Below, one piece after another: positions 8,635 through 17,175 of a stretch of DNA of 64,000 nt. The notes beneath the pieces were generated by a model, which saw only the letters and a program-made list of their open reading frames with translations, had not been told where the DNA came from and searched no databases. The position numbers and the translations under genes were made by a program. The stretch's first letter is position 1; each line of letters begins with the position of its first letter. Source of the DNA: Pararhizobium capsulatum DSM 1112 (lineage in GTDB: Bacteria; Pseudomonadota; Alphaproteobacteria; Rhizobiales; Rhizobiaceae); contig NZ_JAUSVF010000001.1 of NCBI RefSeq assembly GCF_030814475.1, positions 3,664,001-3,728,000 of the forward strand. Reading direction: 5' to 3'.

Positions 8635-8709
8635 TTGGGAACCAATATCGCCCCGCCGGAATTTTATACAAGGCAGCCGTCGTCGACGGATTGTTCACTG
8701 GACGTGAAC
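8635..8709. promoter_or_regulatory. Two short dyads upstream of the VOC gene
   Basis: TTGG-GAA-CCAA at 8635-8645 and GTTCAC-TGGAC-GTGAAC at 8693-8709 are both perfect small palindromes in the 142-bp gap ahead of the VOC gene start. They are plausible operator sites for a regulator encoded elsewhere. No MarR or HxlR gene is nearby. Confidence 0.3.
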
Positions 8710-8752
8710 GATGAGCCCCTTGCCTCGCAGTCTCTGCACACCCCGAGGCAGC

Positions 8753-9538
8753 TCACTGTGCGTGGCGGTTGACATCATGGAGATAGGTGTTTTCCGCGCG
8801 GGATACGTTGAATTCGGCGGGATCGACCTTGACCAACATCAGCATCTCATCGCGCGGCCCGCCGCTGGCGAGCAGGTTGCCATCCGGCGAGGCGATGCGT
8901 GAAAGACCGGCGAAGGAGAAGCGTTCGTCGGAGCCGCAATGATTGATATAAGCAACGAAGACCTGGTTTTCGAAGGCGCGGGTCTGGATCATGTGATCGG
9001 CGATAAAGGTGCCCGACCAGCCGGCTGGCAATGCCGTCGGCACCAGCACGGCCTCGGCGCCGGCCAGCGCCAGCCGCCGCACGTTTTCCGGAAATTCGAC
9101 ATCGTAGCAGATCAACATGCCGCATGTGACGCCGCGATGATCGAAGAGATACGTTGCTGGCTCACCCGGCTCGAACAGGCCGCGCTCGTAATCGCCGTAA
9201 AGATGGGACTTGCGGTAGACAACCGGCGTCTCGCCGCCATCGACATAGACGGCGCTGTTGAACACCGTACCGTTGTCCAGCTCCGCGAAGCCGGCAATGA
9301 GGGCAATGCCGGTCTTCAGCGACAGGGTCTGGAGCGCCTTGACGATCGGACCATCCACGGGCTCCGCCAACAGGCCCACCGCCTCGCCGCCACCATAACC
9401 CGTGATGCCAAGTTCGGGGGTGATGAGCAGGCTCGCACCCTTCGCCGCGGCCTCGATGGCCGCCTTTTCGATGCGCGCCAGATTGGCGGAGACATCGCCG
9501 CTTTCGGATTTCATCTGCAGTGCCGCCAGTGTGATCAT
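8753..9538 (-). CDS. Carbon-nitrogen hydrolase (nitrilase superfamily)
   Basis: This 261-residue protein has the Glu-Lys-Cys triad of nitrilase-superfamily amidases: E42 in TPELG, K110 in YRKSHL and C144 in ICYDVEFPE. Members hydrolyse non-peptide C-N bonds, for example N-carbamoylputrescine or short amides. Its start overlaps the stop of the upstream permease by 4 bp (ATGA), so it is the last gene of the polyamine-type ABC operon and probably acts on the imported compound or its product. The exact amide cannot be read from the sequence. It is slightly shorter than typical N-carbamoylputrescine amidases (about 290). Confidence 0.85.
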   Translation of the reverse strand: MITLAALQMKSESGDVSANLARIEKAAIEAAAKGASLLITPELGITGYGGGEAVGLLAEPVDGPIVKALQTLSLKTGIALIAGFAELDNGTVFNSAVYVDGGETPVVYRKSHLYGDYERGLFEPGEPATYLFDHRGVTCGMLICYDVEFPENVRRLALAGAEAVLVPTALPAGWSGTFIADHMIQTRAFENQVFVAYINHCGSDERFSFAGLSRIASPDGNLLASGGPRDEMLMLVKVDPAEFNVSRAENTYLHDVNRHAQ

Positions 9539-10335
9539 TTGTCGTCAGCCGCCATTGCGCCAAGCAGTTTCGGAAGATCGCCGAAGCGGGCGACCAGCGA
9601 GAAGATTACGGCTGCCGTTGCCACGAACAGCACCGTCACCGCCGCCATGGTCGGCGTGTAGCCGTAGCGAAGCGCGTTGAAGATCTTGATCGGCAGCGTT
9701 TCCATGGTGAAGCCGACGGTCATGTAGGCAACGATATATTCGTTGAGCGACAGCACGAAGGCAAAGGCATAGCCCGAGACCATATAGGGCAGGATCAGCG
9801 GCAGGACGACGGTGCGGAAGATTGTTTTGTCATCAGCTCCCATGGTCGCCGCCGCCTCGACCAGCGAGCGGTCGATGGCGGTGAAGCCGAGCGAGAGCGT
9901 CACCAGCGGCAGCGTCACGAAGAAGATCGCGTGGCTGATGACTGCCGTCCATGGCTGGCCGTAGAAGCCGGTGGTCGCCCAGAAGGTCAGGAGCCCGAGC
10001 GCGGTGATGACTGGCGGCAGCGTGAAGGGCGCGATGCCGAGAAGCTGGAAGATGTTTGCCCATGGCGCGATCCGCCGCCACAGGAACCACGCGAGCGGCA
10101 AGGCGATCGCTACGGCCAAGGCGGCCGAGAGAACTGCCAGCGTCAATGAGGCGAACAGCGCGTTGCGCCATTCGACGTTGAGGAAGATCTCACCATACCA
10201 GGACAGCGAAAACCCCTTTGGCGGAAAGGCGAGCGTCTGCTTGGCGTTCACCGAAACGCCGGCGACGACGATCATCGGCAGCGCCAGGAACAGGCCGATG
10301 ACAGCGAAATAGAGATTGCGAAGCACGTTGTTCAT
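9535..10335 (-). CDS. ABC transporter permease (PotC-like)
   Basis: This 266-residue integral membrane protein has about six predicted hydrophobic segments and the inner-membrane permease EAA-type motif (EAAATMGADDKTIFRTVVLP), which docks the ATPase. The family is the spermidine/putrescine class of binding-protein-dependent permeases, PotC-like by position and length. It overlaps both neighbours by 4 bp, indicating translational coupling in an operon of binding protein, ATPase, permease, permease and hydrolase. Confidence 0.87.
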   Translation of the reverse strand: MNNVLRNLYFAVIGLFLALPMIVVAGVSVNAKQTLAFPPKGFSLSWYGEIFLNVEWRNALFASLTLAVLSAALAVAIALPLAWFLWRRIAPWANIFQLLGIAPFTLPPVITALGLLTFWATTGFYGQPWTAVISHAIFFVTLPLVTLSLGFTAIDRSLVEAAATMGADDKTIFRTVVLPLILPYMVSGYAFAFVLSLNEYIVAYMTVGFTMETLPIKIFNALRYGYTPTMAAVTVLFVATAAVIFSLVARFGDLPKLLGAMAADDK

Positions 10336-11186
10336 GCGGCTTCTCCCTTGCGGCCGGCAATGACGGTGAGCGCGACAAGGCCGAGCGTGACGAGCACGAG
10401 AAACACAGCCATGGCAGCGGCAAACGGCATGTTCGACTGGTAGATCGCCTGATCGGTGATCAGCACCGACAGTGTCCAGTGCTGCGGTCGGCCGAGAAGC
10501 TGCGGCAGGAGATACGAACCGAGCGCAAAGATGAAGACCATGATCAGCGTCGCCGTCAGCGTGTTGCGCAGCGCCGGAACGACAACAGTGAAGAAGGCCT
10601 TGAGCGGCGATGCACCAAGCGTACGCGCAGCCTCCGTCAGGGTCGGATCAAGCCGCACGATCGCCGGATAGAGGACCAGCACGGTGTATGGAAATGCCTG
10701 ATAGACCATGCCGGTCAAAACCGCACCGAAGCTTGGCAGCAGCGCCTTGGCCTCTGCCATGATGCCGGCTGCGACCAGCAGATTGGTGATCCCTGCGGTG
10801 CGTGACAGAAGCGTCGACCAGGCAAAGCCGATGATGACTTCTGACAGCGACAGCACCGATAGCAACGCAACCAGCCAGACGATCTGCGCCTTCCGCGACA
10901 TGCGCGCCAAGAGATAGGTGAACGGCACCGCCAGCAGGACGCAGCAGATGGCAACCGTAATCGCCAGCATCAGTGAGAAGCCGAGTACATTGGCAAAGAA
11001 CAGGCTGATGAAGCGCTCGTAATTGGCAAACTGGAAGGCCGGCGTATAGAACCCGGCCTGCTCTCGCTGGAAGAAGCTGACCGCGATCATCGTCGCGAAG
11101 GGAATGACGAAGAAGACCGTGAGCATGATTGCCGGAAAGGCGATCGGCGCATAATCAAGGAGGCTTTGCGGCTTTTCCCGTCTCAT
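10332..11186 (-). CDS. ABC transporter permease (PotB-like)
   Basis: This 284-residue permease has an N-terminal hydrophobic segment (FPAIMLTVFFVIPFATMIAV) and further membrane spans, with the EAARTLGASPLKAFFTVVVP coupling motif. The features match PotB-type permeases of spermidine/putrescine importers. It overlaps the ATPase gene upstream and the second permease downstream by 4 bp each, so the two permeases are likely made in equal amounts and form the transmembrane heterodimer. Confidence 0.87.
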   Translation of the reverse strand: MRREKPQSLLDYAPIAFPAIMLTVFFVIPFATMIAVSFFQREQAGFYTPAFQFANYERFISLFFANVLGFSLMLAITVAICCVLLAVPFTYLLARMSRKAQIVWLVALLSVLSLSEVIIGFAWSTLLSRTAGITNLLVAAGIMAEAKALLPSFGAVLTGMVYQAFPYTVLVLYPAIVRLDPTLTEAARTLGASPLKAFFTVVVPALRNTLTATLIMVFIFALGSYLLPQLLGRPQHWTLSVLITDQAIYQSNMPFAAAMAVFLVLVTLGLVALTVIAGRKGEAA

Positions 11187-12214
11187 TTGGAGAGCACCAC
11201 GCAGACATCGGGAAGAAGCGTCACGCCAACCGGCTGGCCAACCGTCACATCCGGCCGCGCACGTGGCGTGGAGACCGCAACGATCTGGCGTCCGGCAACA
11301 TCCACAAAGGTCTCGATCGTGCCGCCGAGATCGCGCACGAAGGTCACCGTCCCGGAAAGTGCGCCGTTTCCAGGCGCCGTCAGGTGCACATCCTCGGGAC
11401 GTACCGAAAGGGTCGCCTTGCTCGCTGAGCCCAGCGAGATGCCGGACACCGGCTGGCCGAGAACGGTGACTGCGCCAGCCTTTGCCTCGGCTTCGAGCAG
11501 ATTGGTCGAACCGATGAAATCGGCAACAAAGGTATCGGCTGGACGGCGATAGATCTCGATCGGCGAGGCCGCCTGGCGGATTTCGCCCTTGTTCATGACG
11601 ACGACGGTATCGGCCATGGTCATCGCCTCGCGCTGGTCGTGGGTGACGACGATGGTGGTGATGCCGAGCTTCTGCTGCAACTGGCGCAGCTCCACCTGCA
11701 TCGCCTCGCGCAGCTTGGCGTCAAGCGCCGACAAGGGCTCATCAAGCAGGAAGAGTTTGGGGGAAATCGAAAGCGCCCGGGCAATCGCCACGCGCTGGCG
11801 CTGGCCCCCGGAGAGCTTCGACACCGGCCGGTCGGAATAACCGGAGAGATGGATCATGGCGAGCAGTTCATCGACGCGCTTCTTCTGCTCTTCCTTGGCA
11901 ACTCCTCGGATGCGCAGCGGATAGGCGATATTTTCACCAACCGTCAGGTGCGGAAACAGCGCCAGCGACTGGAACACCATGCCGAGATTGCGCTTGTGGG
12001 TGGGTACGCGGGTGATGTCATCGCCGTCAAGCTTGATCGCACCGGAGGTCGGAAGATCGAGGCCGGCGATCATGCGCAACAGCGTGGTCTTGCCACAACC
12101 GGAAGGGCCGAGCAGGCAGACGAAGGTCCCGTGTGGCACCGTGATGTCGACATTGTTGACGGCGGTGAACGAGCCGAATTCCTTGGTGACGTTGCTGAGC
12201 GCGAGGCCTGACAT
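11183..12214 (-). CDS. ABC transporter ATP-binding protein (PotA-like)
   Basis: This 343-residue ATPase has Walker A (GPSGCGKTT), the LSGGQRQRVAIARAL signature, Walker B (LFLLDEPLSALD) and a C-terminal TOBE-like regulatory region, as in PotA and other importer ATPases of the CUT1/polyamine group. The ATG at 12214 is chosen because AAAGGA lies at good distance upstream and the protein then starts with SGLALSNVTKEFG, the usual N-terminus. An in-frame start at 12256 would add 14 atypical residues. It would energise the two permeases encoded directly downstream. Confidence 0.9.
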   Translation of the reverse strand: MSGLALSNVTKEFGSFTAVNNVDITVPHGTFVCLLGPSGCGKTTLLRMIAGLDLPTSGAIKLDGDDITRVPTHKRNLGMVFQSLALFPHLTVGENIAYPLRIRGVAKEEQKKRVDELLAMIHLSGYSDRPVSKLSGGQRQRVAIARALSISPKLFLLDEPLSALDAKLREAMQVELRQLQQKLGITTIVVTHDQREAMTMADTVVVMNKGEIRQAASPIEIYRRPADTFVADFIGSTNLLEAEAKAGAVTVLGQPVSGISLGSASKATLSVRPEDVHLTAPGNGALSGTVTFVRDLGGTIETFVDVAGRQIVAVSTPRARPDVTVGQPVGVTLLPDVCVVLSK

Positions 12215-12249
12215 GGGTGGTCCTTTTAGAAGCCGCTGTGATGCGACGC

Positions 12250-12422
12250 TTATCAATCAATACTGTATCTGCCTCCCTCTGCCCTGTCGGGCATCTCCCG
12301 CTCAGGGGGAGATCGCAGGAGGCGAACCCTCTTCTCGACCGCAATGGCAGAGAGGGAAAAAGAACAATCTCCCCCCTTGAGGGGGAGATGTCACGAAGTG
12401 ACAGAGGGGGTGAACCCGCCTC
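12250..12422. repeat. RIME-like palindromic intergenic repeat
   Basis: The gap between the binding-protein stop and the ATPase start is filled by G/C-run palindromes. One is near 12291-12312 and a second, ATCTCCCCC paired with GGGGGAGAT, at 12367-12389; a small GTCAC-GAA-GTGAC hairpin follows at 12390-12402. Such mosaic repeats are common between rhizobial genes. Here it sits inside an operon, between the binding protein and the ATPase gene, and could adjust the mRNA ratio of the two. Confidence 0.65.
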
Positions 12423-12425
12423 CCC

Positions 12426-13514
12426 TTAGCCGACGATCAGCTCGGTCCACTTCTGGTTCAGCCAATCCGACTTGGTCTGGTAGAGATCGTAGCGCGGAAT
12501 GATCGGTTCGATATCGGAGGAGACGGCTGCAAATTCCGCATCCGTCAGGTCCATCAGCTCGCGCTTGACAGTCGGAGACGTGCCGACCTTGCGCGACAGG
12601 ATCGCCTGGATCGACGGCTGGCTCATGTAGTCGATGAACACATGTGCTTCCTCGACCTTTTCAGAAGCGCGCGACAGCGCCCAGCAACCACTATCCTGAA
12701 TGCCGCCTTCCTTCGGGAAGGTCGAGCGGACCGGATTGCCGTCGGCGGCAGCAAGGCCAGTGACGTCGTGATAATACTGGCCCATCGGGATTTCGCCCGA
12801 CTTCAGCGACTGCTCGAACTGGGCTTCGTCACGATACCAGAGACGCACGTTCGGCTTGACTTCGGCAAGCTTGGCGAAGGCCTTTTCAAGCCCCTCGTCG
12901 GTATCCAGCGCATTGGTGCCGCCGAGATAGGTCTTGGCCGTCACTTCCAGCAGGAAGGAGTTGGAGACCAGCGCCAGCAGGCCAAGCTTGTCGGCATTTG
13001 CCGGGTCCCAGAGGGCTTCCCAGGACGTCGGCGCTTCCTTGTAGGCGTCGGTGTTGGTGACCAGCGTGATGTACCACGACACGGCACCGATACCGGCGAT
13101 GCGGCCATCCGGATACTTGTTGACGAAGCGATCGAGCAGGTTCGAAGCGTTCTTGAGCTTGGCCGTGTCGAGCGTTGCCCAGAGGTCGGTTGCCTGCCCC
13201 TTCAGCATCGCGACCTGCGACATCATCGAGACGTCGGCCGGTGCCTGGCCTGCCTTGGCGGCCTGCTCCAGCTGTACCAGCCAGGCTTCGCCCGTCGGCT
13301 CGGCGATGGATTCGACGGAAATGCCGGTCGCCTTGGTGAAGTCCGGGAAGATGTTCTTGTCGAACGAATCCTTGAAGTAACCGCCATAGACGCCAACCTT
13401 CAGCGACTTCTCCTGCGCCCGCAGGATCGACGGCATCGCCAGCATTGAGACGCCGGCAAGGCCAGCACCCAGCACGCCGCGGCGGCTCACGCCGGATTTC
13501 AGAAATTCAGTCAT
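12426..13514 (-). CDS. ABC transporter substrate-binding protein (polyamine type)
   Basis: This 362-residue periplasmic protein carries a twin-arginine-like signal at about residues 10-34 (SRRGVLGAGLAGVSMLAMPS, then a cleavage region near RAQ). The mature part has a PotD-like extracellular solute-binding fold (KVGVYGGYFKDSFDKNIFPD, ATGISVESIAEPT). It has a clear AAGGAGA ribosome-binding site and is the first gene of the ATPase-permease-permease-hydrolase operon. Ligand preference for polyamine-like or guanidino compounds is suggested by family and by the nearby ureohydrolase, not proven. Confidence 0.87.
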   Translation of the reverse strand: MTEFLKSGVSRRGVLGAGLAGVSMLAMPSILRAQEKSLKVGVYGGYFKDSFDKNIFPDFTKATGISVESIAEPTGEAWLVQLEQAAKAGQAPADVSMMSQVAMLKGQATDLWATLDTAKLKNASNLLDRFVNKYPDGRIAGIGAVSWYITLVTNTDAYKEAPTSWEALWDPANADKLGLLALVSNSFLLEVTAKTYLGGTNALDTDEGLEKAFAKLAEVKPNVRLWYRDEAQFEQSLKSGEIPMGQYYHDVTGLAAADGNPVRSTFPKEGGIQDSGCWALSRASEKVEEAHVFIDYMSQPSIQAILSRKVGTSPTVKRELMDLTDAEFAAVSSDIEPIIPRYDLYQTKSDWLNQKWTELIVG

Positions 13515-13606
13515 CGTCTTTCTCCTTGTGGTTCCGGTGCCGGTTTTTTGGCTTCCGGTCTGTTCCCAATTTTTGTCCGGCCTTGCAAGATCGAACGAAC
13601 TCTTGA

Positions 13607-14254
13607 TCAGCGTTTAAGTGCCCGAAGTTCCAGCATTTTTGCGTATCGCGTCAGTGGAAAACACAGCGCGAAATAGATCAACGCAACAAATCCGTACACC
13701 TTGAAAGGTTCGAACGTCGCATTGTTGATGGCATTCGAGGTTCGAACCAGTTCCTCAAAGCCGATGATCGATGTCAGCGCCGTGCTCTTGATCAGCTGCA
13801 CCAGGAAGCCGACCGTCGGCGCCCGCGTCATGGCAAAGGCCTGCGGCAGAATGATCAGCCGCAACTGCTTCAGATAATGCAATCCCAGGCTGCTGCCGGC
13901 ATCCCATTGCCCCAGCGGCACCGCTTGCACGCCACCACGCCAGATTTCCGCCAGAAAGGCGCTGGCGCACAGGGTAAGCCCGAGCACGGCGGCCGTCCAG
14001 GGTTCGATGCGCAGCCCGAGAAGCGGAAGGCCGAAAAACAGCAGGAACAACTGCATCAGAAGCGGCGTGCCCTGGAATAGGCCGATGTAGTATTCGGCGA
14101 ACCGTCGTACCCATGGCCGCTTGGAAATGCGCATGAACAGTATCAGCAGCCCGACGACAGTGCCGCCGGCAAAGGCGACGATCGAGAGCAGGATCGTCCA
14201 GCGGGCCGCCAGCAGAAGATTGCGGATGATATCCCAGAGGGTGAATTCAATCAT
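13607..14254 (-). CDS. Amino acid ABC transporter permease
   Basis: This 215-residue permease of the polar-amino-acid family (HisM/GlnP type) has several membrane spans and motifs such as EYYIGLFQGTPLLMQLF and AEIWRGGVQAVPLGQWDAGS that mark the three-TMG group. It overlaps the neighbouring permease by 4 bp. The downstream gene on this strand is the polyamine-type binding protein 92 bp further on. No ATPase gene belongs to this operon within the window. Confidence 0.88.
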   Translation of the reverse strand: MIEFTLWDIIRNLLLAARWTILLSIVAFAGGTVVGLLILFMRISKRPWVRRFAEYYIGLFQGTPLLMQLFLLFFGLPLLGLRIEPWTAAVLGLTLCASAFLAEIWRGGVQAVPLGQWDAGSSLGLHYLKQLRLIILPQAFAMTRAPTVGFLVQLIKSTALTSIIGFEELVRTSNAINNATFEPFKVYGFVALIYFALCFPLTRYAKMLELRALKR

Positions 14255-14919
14255 GACACGCCTCCGGAAAGAAAACGATTGCCACCGGCAACCAGCAGCC
14301 GGCGCAGGCCGATGCTCATGGCGAGATAGACGAGCGTGACGATGAAATAGGTCTCGAAAGCGCGGAAGGTGCGGGCCTGCAACAAGTCTGCCTCATAGGT
14401 CAGCTCGCGCACGGCGATCTGTGAGACAACGGCCGATTCCAGCATCATGATGACGATCTGGCTGGTGAGCGCCGGAAAGATAACCTTCAGCGCCTGCGGC
14501 AGCACGATCTTAATGAAAACCTGACGCGGACGAAGGCCGAGCGCCAGTGCCGCCTCACTCTGCCCCTTCGACACGGCATCGAGACCGGCACCAACGATCT
14601 CGGTCGTATAGGCCGTCATATTCAACGTCATCGCCAGGATTGCGGCAACCACCGGATCAAGCCGGATGCCAAGGCTGGGCAGCCCGAAGAAGATGAAGAA
14701 CAATTGCACCAGGAAAGGCGTGTTGCGGATAAGCTCGACATACCAGCCGATTGCCCGGCGCAGCAGGGCGTAGCGACTACGCCCGCCGGCCGCGCCCAGC
14801 ACGCTGAGCACGATGCCGGCAACTGCCGACACCGCAATCAGGAAGATCGTCATGGCTGCACCGCTTGCGATCAGGGTGATAGCATCGTTCAGCCAGCCGA
14901 AATCGAGCGTGTAACCCAA
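14251..14919 (-). CDS. Amino acid ABC transporter permease
   Basis: This 222-residue partner permease of the same family has YVELIRNTPFLVQLFFIFFG and TEIVGAGLDAVSKGQSEAAL as the diagnostic segments. It lies 4 bp downstream of the binding-protein stop codon and overlaps the next permease by 4 bp. The pair would form a heterodimeric channel for a polar amino acid or similar small cationic compound. Confidence 0.88.
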   Translation of the reverse strand: MGYTLDFGWLNDAITLIASGAAMTIFLIAVSAVAGIVLSVLGAAGGRSRYALLRRAIGWYVELIRNTPFLVQLFFIFFGLPSLGIRLDPVVAAILAMTLNMTAYTTEIVGAGLDAVSKGQSEAALALGLRPRQVFIKIVLPQALKVIFPALTSQIVIMMLESAVVSQIAVRELTYEADLLQARTFRAFETYFIVTLVYLAMSIGLRRLLVAGGNRFLSGGVS

Positions 14920-14923
14920 AGGA

Positions 14924-15730
14924 TTAGTCCTTGAGGTTTTCAGGGTTGAGCGGAACCTTCAGCCAGGCTTCCGAGCTCTCGTTCAGCTTGCCCTCGGCAA
15001 GCATCTTGGCAACCGCGTCGTTGATCGCGGTCTTCAGGCGATCCTCACCCTTGTTCAGGGCGAGATGCGACGGAGAGGTCATCAGCTGGAACTTCTGCTC
15101 CGGCTTCAGGGCTTCCTGACGAGCCAGCACCTGCGCACCGACGTCATTGCCGACGACCATCAGGTCGGTCTGGCCGGAAATAAAGGCCTGGATGACAGAG
15201 TTGTAGTTGTCGAAGCGCTTGATATCGGCATCCGAAGGCGCCGCTTCCGTCAGCGAGGTATCTTCGAGCGTGCCGCGGTTGACGGCGATGCTCTTGCCGG
15301 CGAGGTCTTCCTTACCCTTCACCTCCATGGCGGCCGGCCCGATCACGGCGATGTAGTAAGGCGCATAGGCCGCAGCGAAATCGATGACTTCGGCGCGCTC
15401 CTTGCTGTAGCCGACGCTGACCAGCATATCGACGCGCTTTTCGGTGAGGTACGGAATGCGGTTTTGGCCGGTGACCGGAACAGGAACCAGCTTCACCTTG
15501 AGGCTGTCGGCAATGTACTGTGCGACGTCGATGTCGTAGCCCTTGAGGCTCATGTCGGCGCTGGCCGAGGAGAAAGGCGGGAAATCGGCGAAGACGCCAA
15601 CGTTGAGCACGCCAGCCTTGGTGATGTCATCGATGGCATCGGCCTGGGCGACGGATGCAAAGCCGAGCACGGCACCGCTCAGCAGCAGCGCAGCGGCAAG
15701 GCCGGATTTCATGGTCGAAAGTTTCGTCAT
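14924..15730 (-). CDS. Amino acid ABC transporter substrate-binding protein
   Basis: This family 3 solute-binding protein is 268 residues long. Its Sec signal peptide, roughly residues 1-30, ends near SVAQADA. The mature protein has the typical GVLNVGVFADFPPFSS start, a GYDIDVAQYIADSL motif and GKSIAVNRGT in the second lobe. The ATG at 15730 is chosen over the in-frame 15793 start because AAGGGG precedes it and it gives a proper signal peptide. It is probably cotranscribed with the two permeases. The ligand may be arginine-like or a guanidino acid, judging from the upstream ureohydrolase gene (inference). Confidence 0.88.
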   Translation of the reverse strand: MTKLSTMKSGLAAALLLSGAVLGFASVAQADAIDDITKAGVLNVGVFADFPPFSSASADMSLKGYDIDVAQYIADSLKVKLVPVPVTGQNRIPYLTEKRVDMLVSVGYSKERAEVIDFAAAYAPYYIAVIGPAAMEVKGKEDLAGKSIAVNRGTLEDTSLTEAAPSDADIKRFDNYNSVIQAFISGQTDLMVVGNDVGAQVLARQEALKPEQKFQLMTSPSHLALNKGEDRLKTAINDAVAKMLAEGKLNESSEAWLKVPLNPENLKD

Positions 15731-15794
15731 TTTATTCCCCTTGTGAGTTTTGTTTATAGGCAGGCACGGTATCGGGCGTGGCTTGGGTCTCACC

Positions 15795-15873
15795 CTACCT
15801 CTCTCCCCGAGAACGGGGCGAGAGAAATATTGGCTGGTCCCCCTTCTCCCCGATGGGGGGAAGAGCGGCCAAC
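15795..15873. repeat. RIME-like palindromic repeat
   Basis: Between the ureohydrolase stop and the binding-protein start is a G/C-run mosaic. CTCTCTCCCCGAGAACGGGG with its continuation forms one hairpin near 15799-15824, and a second CCCCCTTCTCCCCGATGGGG region lies near 15840-15857. It resembles the other intergenic repeats of this window. Confidence 0.55.
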
Positions 15874-15878
15874 TGCCC

Positions 15879-16940
15879 TCAGTCTCTGTTCCCGTTGACG
15901 AACGGGCTGAACACCATGAGGCTCAGGATTTCGAACAGGACCTGCGATCCCGCATGGGCGGTATTGGTCGTCGAGTCATACTGCGGTGCGACCTCAACCA
16001 CGTCGCCGCCGACGAGATTGATGCCCTTCAGGCCCCTGATCAATTCCAGCACCTCGCGGGTGGTAAGGCCGCCGATTTCCGGCGTGCCGGTGCCCGGTGC
16101 AAAGCTTGGATCGAGGCTATCGATATCAAAGGAGAGATAGGTCGGCCCATCACCGACGATCGCCTTCGCCTTTTCGATGATGGCGGGAATGCCGAGCCCC
16201 GTCACTTCCTCCGCATGGATAACCGTCATGCCGGATTCGTAGGAGAACTCCCACAGATATTCCGAGGACCCCCGGATGCCGATCTGGATCGTGCGGGTCG
16301 GGTCAAGCACGCCGTCGAGTACCGCATTGCGGAACGGGCCGCCATGGTGGAACTTGGTGAGATCGTAGGCGCCGCCGGTATCGCAATGGGCGTCGATGTG
16401 GATCATGCCGACCGGGCGCTTCTTGCCAACGGCCTTCAGGATCGGATGGCTGATCGAATGGTCTCCGCCGACAGACAAAGGAACAACACCGGCATCGACG
16501 ATCTGGTTGATGCGCTTTTCGATGTCGTCGTGGCTGAGCTCCAGCCGGTAGCGGCTCTGGAACGGCACGTCACCGATATCAGCGACAACAAGATCATGCA
16601 CCGGCGCGCAGCCGAGAACATGGTTATAGGGTCCGATGCGCTCGATGGTGCGCATGGCGCGGGGTCCAAAACGCGAACCGGGACGATTGGTCACGCCGAG
16701 ATCCATCGGAATGCCGACCATGGCAACCTGCAGGTTGCCAAAATCCGGCTCGTTGGCATCGACCGGCATATGTGGCGCCATCAGGAAGGTGGGAATGCCG
16801 GAGTAAGGCGCAAGCCGGGTGCCGTTCTTGGAAAAGATCTTGTCGGCGACCTTGCGGAAGGTCGGGTCGAACATCTCGCCGCCATGGGCTTCACCGTATT
16901 TCGCCTTCAGGTCCTGCAGCTTCTGATCATCTAAGGCCAT
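15879..16940 (-). CDS. Agmatinase-family ureohydrolase
   Basis: This 353-residue arginase/agmatinase-family enzyme retains the complete binuclear Mn site: GGDHS with H161, HIDAHCDT with D183, H185 and D187, and SFDIDSLDP with D272 and D274. It releases urea from a guanidino substrate. It is about 45 residues longer than E. coli agmatinase, with an N-terminal extension that also occurs in guanidinobutyrase and guanidinopropionase-like members, so the substrate may be agmatine or a guanidino acid. A strong AAGGAGGGA site precedes the ATG. It is divergent from the LysR regulator and probably leads the amino-acid-type ABC genes. Confidence 0.88.
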   Translation of the reverse strand: MALDDQKLQDLKAKYGEAHGGEMFDPTFRKVADKIFSKNGTRLAPYSGIPTFLMAPHMPVDANEPDFGNLQVAMVGIPMDLGVTNRPGSRFGPRAMRTIERIGPYNHVLGCAPVHDLVVADIGDVPFQSRYRLELSHDDIEKRINQIVDAGVVPLSVGGDHSISHPILKAVGKKRPVGMIHIDAHCDTGGAYDLTKFHHGGPFRNAVLDGVLDPTRTIQIGIRGSSEYLWEFSYESGMTVIHAEEVTGLGIPAIIEKAKAIVGDGPTYLSFDIDSLDPSFAPGTGTPEIGGLTTREVLELIRGLKGINLVGGDVVEVAPQYDSTTNTAHAGSQVLFEILSLMVFSPFVNGNRD

Positions 16941-17086
16941 GCCGTTATCCCTCCTTCTCGGTACCCGGGGAAGAGCGGCATCTTTTCCAATCGGACAGCG
17001 TCGGACAGGAAGCGGTCCACCGCTGTTTGCGGGTGGCGTCGAATGCAGGTTCCCCAGGCTTTTTGCCCTTGTTGGCGATATTAGCA

Positions 17087-17113
17087 GTCAATTTGATTGG
17101 AAAATCAATTGAC
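17087..17113. promoter_or_regulatory. Candidate LysR operator
   Basis: GTCAATT (17087-17093) and AATTGAC (17107-17113) form a perfect 7-bp dyad separated by 13 bp in an AT-rich stretch between the divergent ureohydrolase and LysR genes. This spacing and symmetry suit a LysR-type regulatory binding site. It is assigned from context only. Confidence 0.5.
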
Positions 17114-17175
17114 AATGTTATAGCGTTTTGTGTGAGAAATATTCACGTTCAACCAATCCCGGAATCCTCCCGCCC

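Noticed and set aside
12250..12422. CRISPR-like array in the G/C-run repeats
   Set aside because: The repeats are palindromes without regular spacing or spacers and there are no cas genes. The same applies to the other intergenic repeats.
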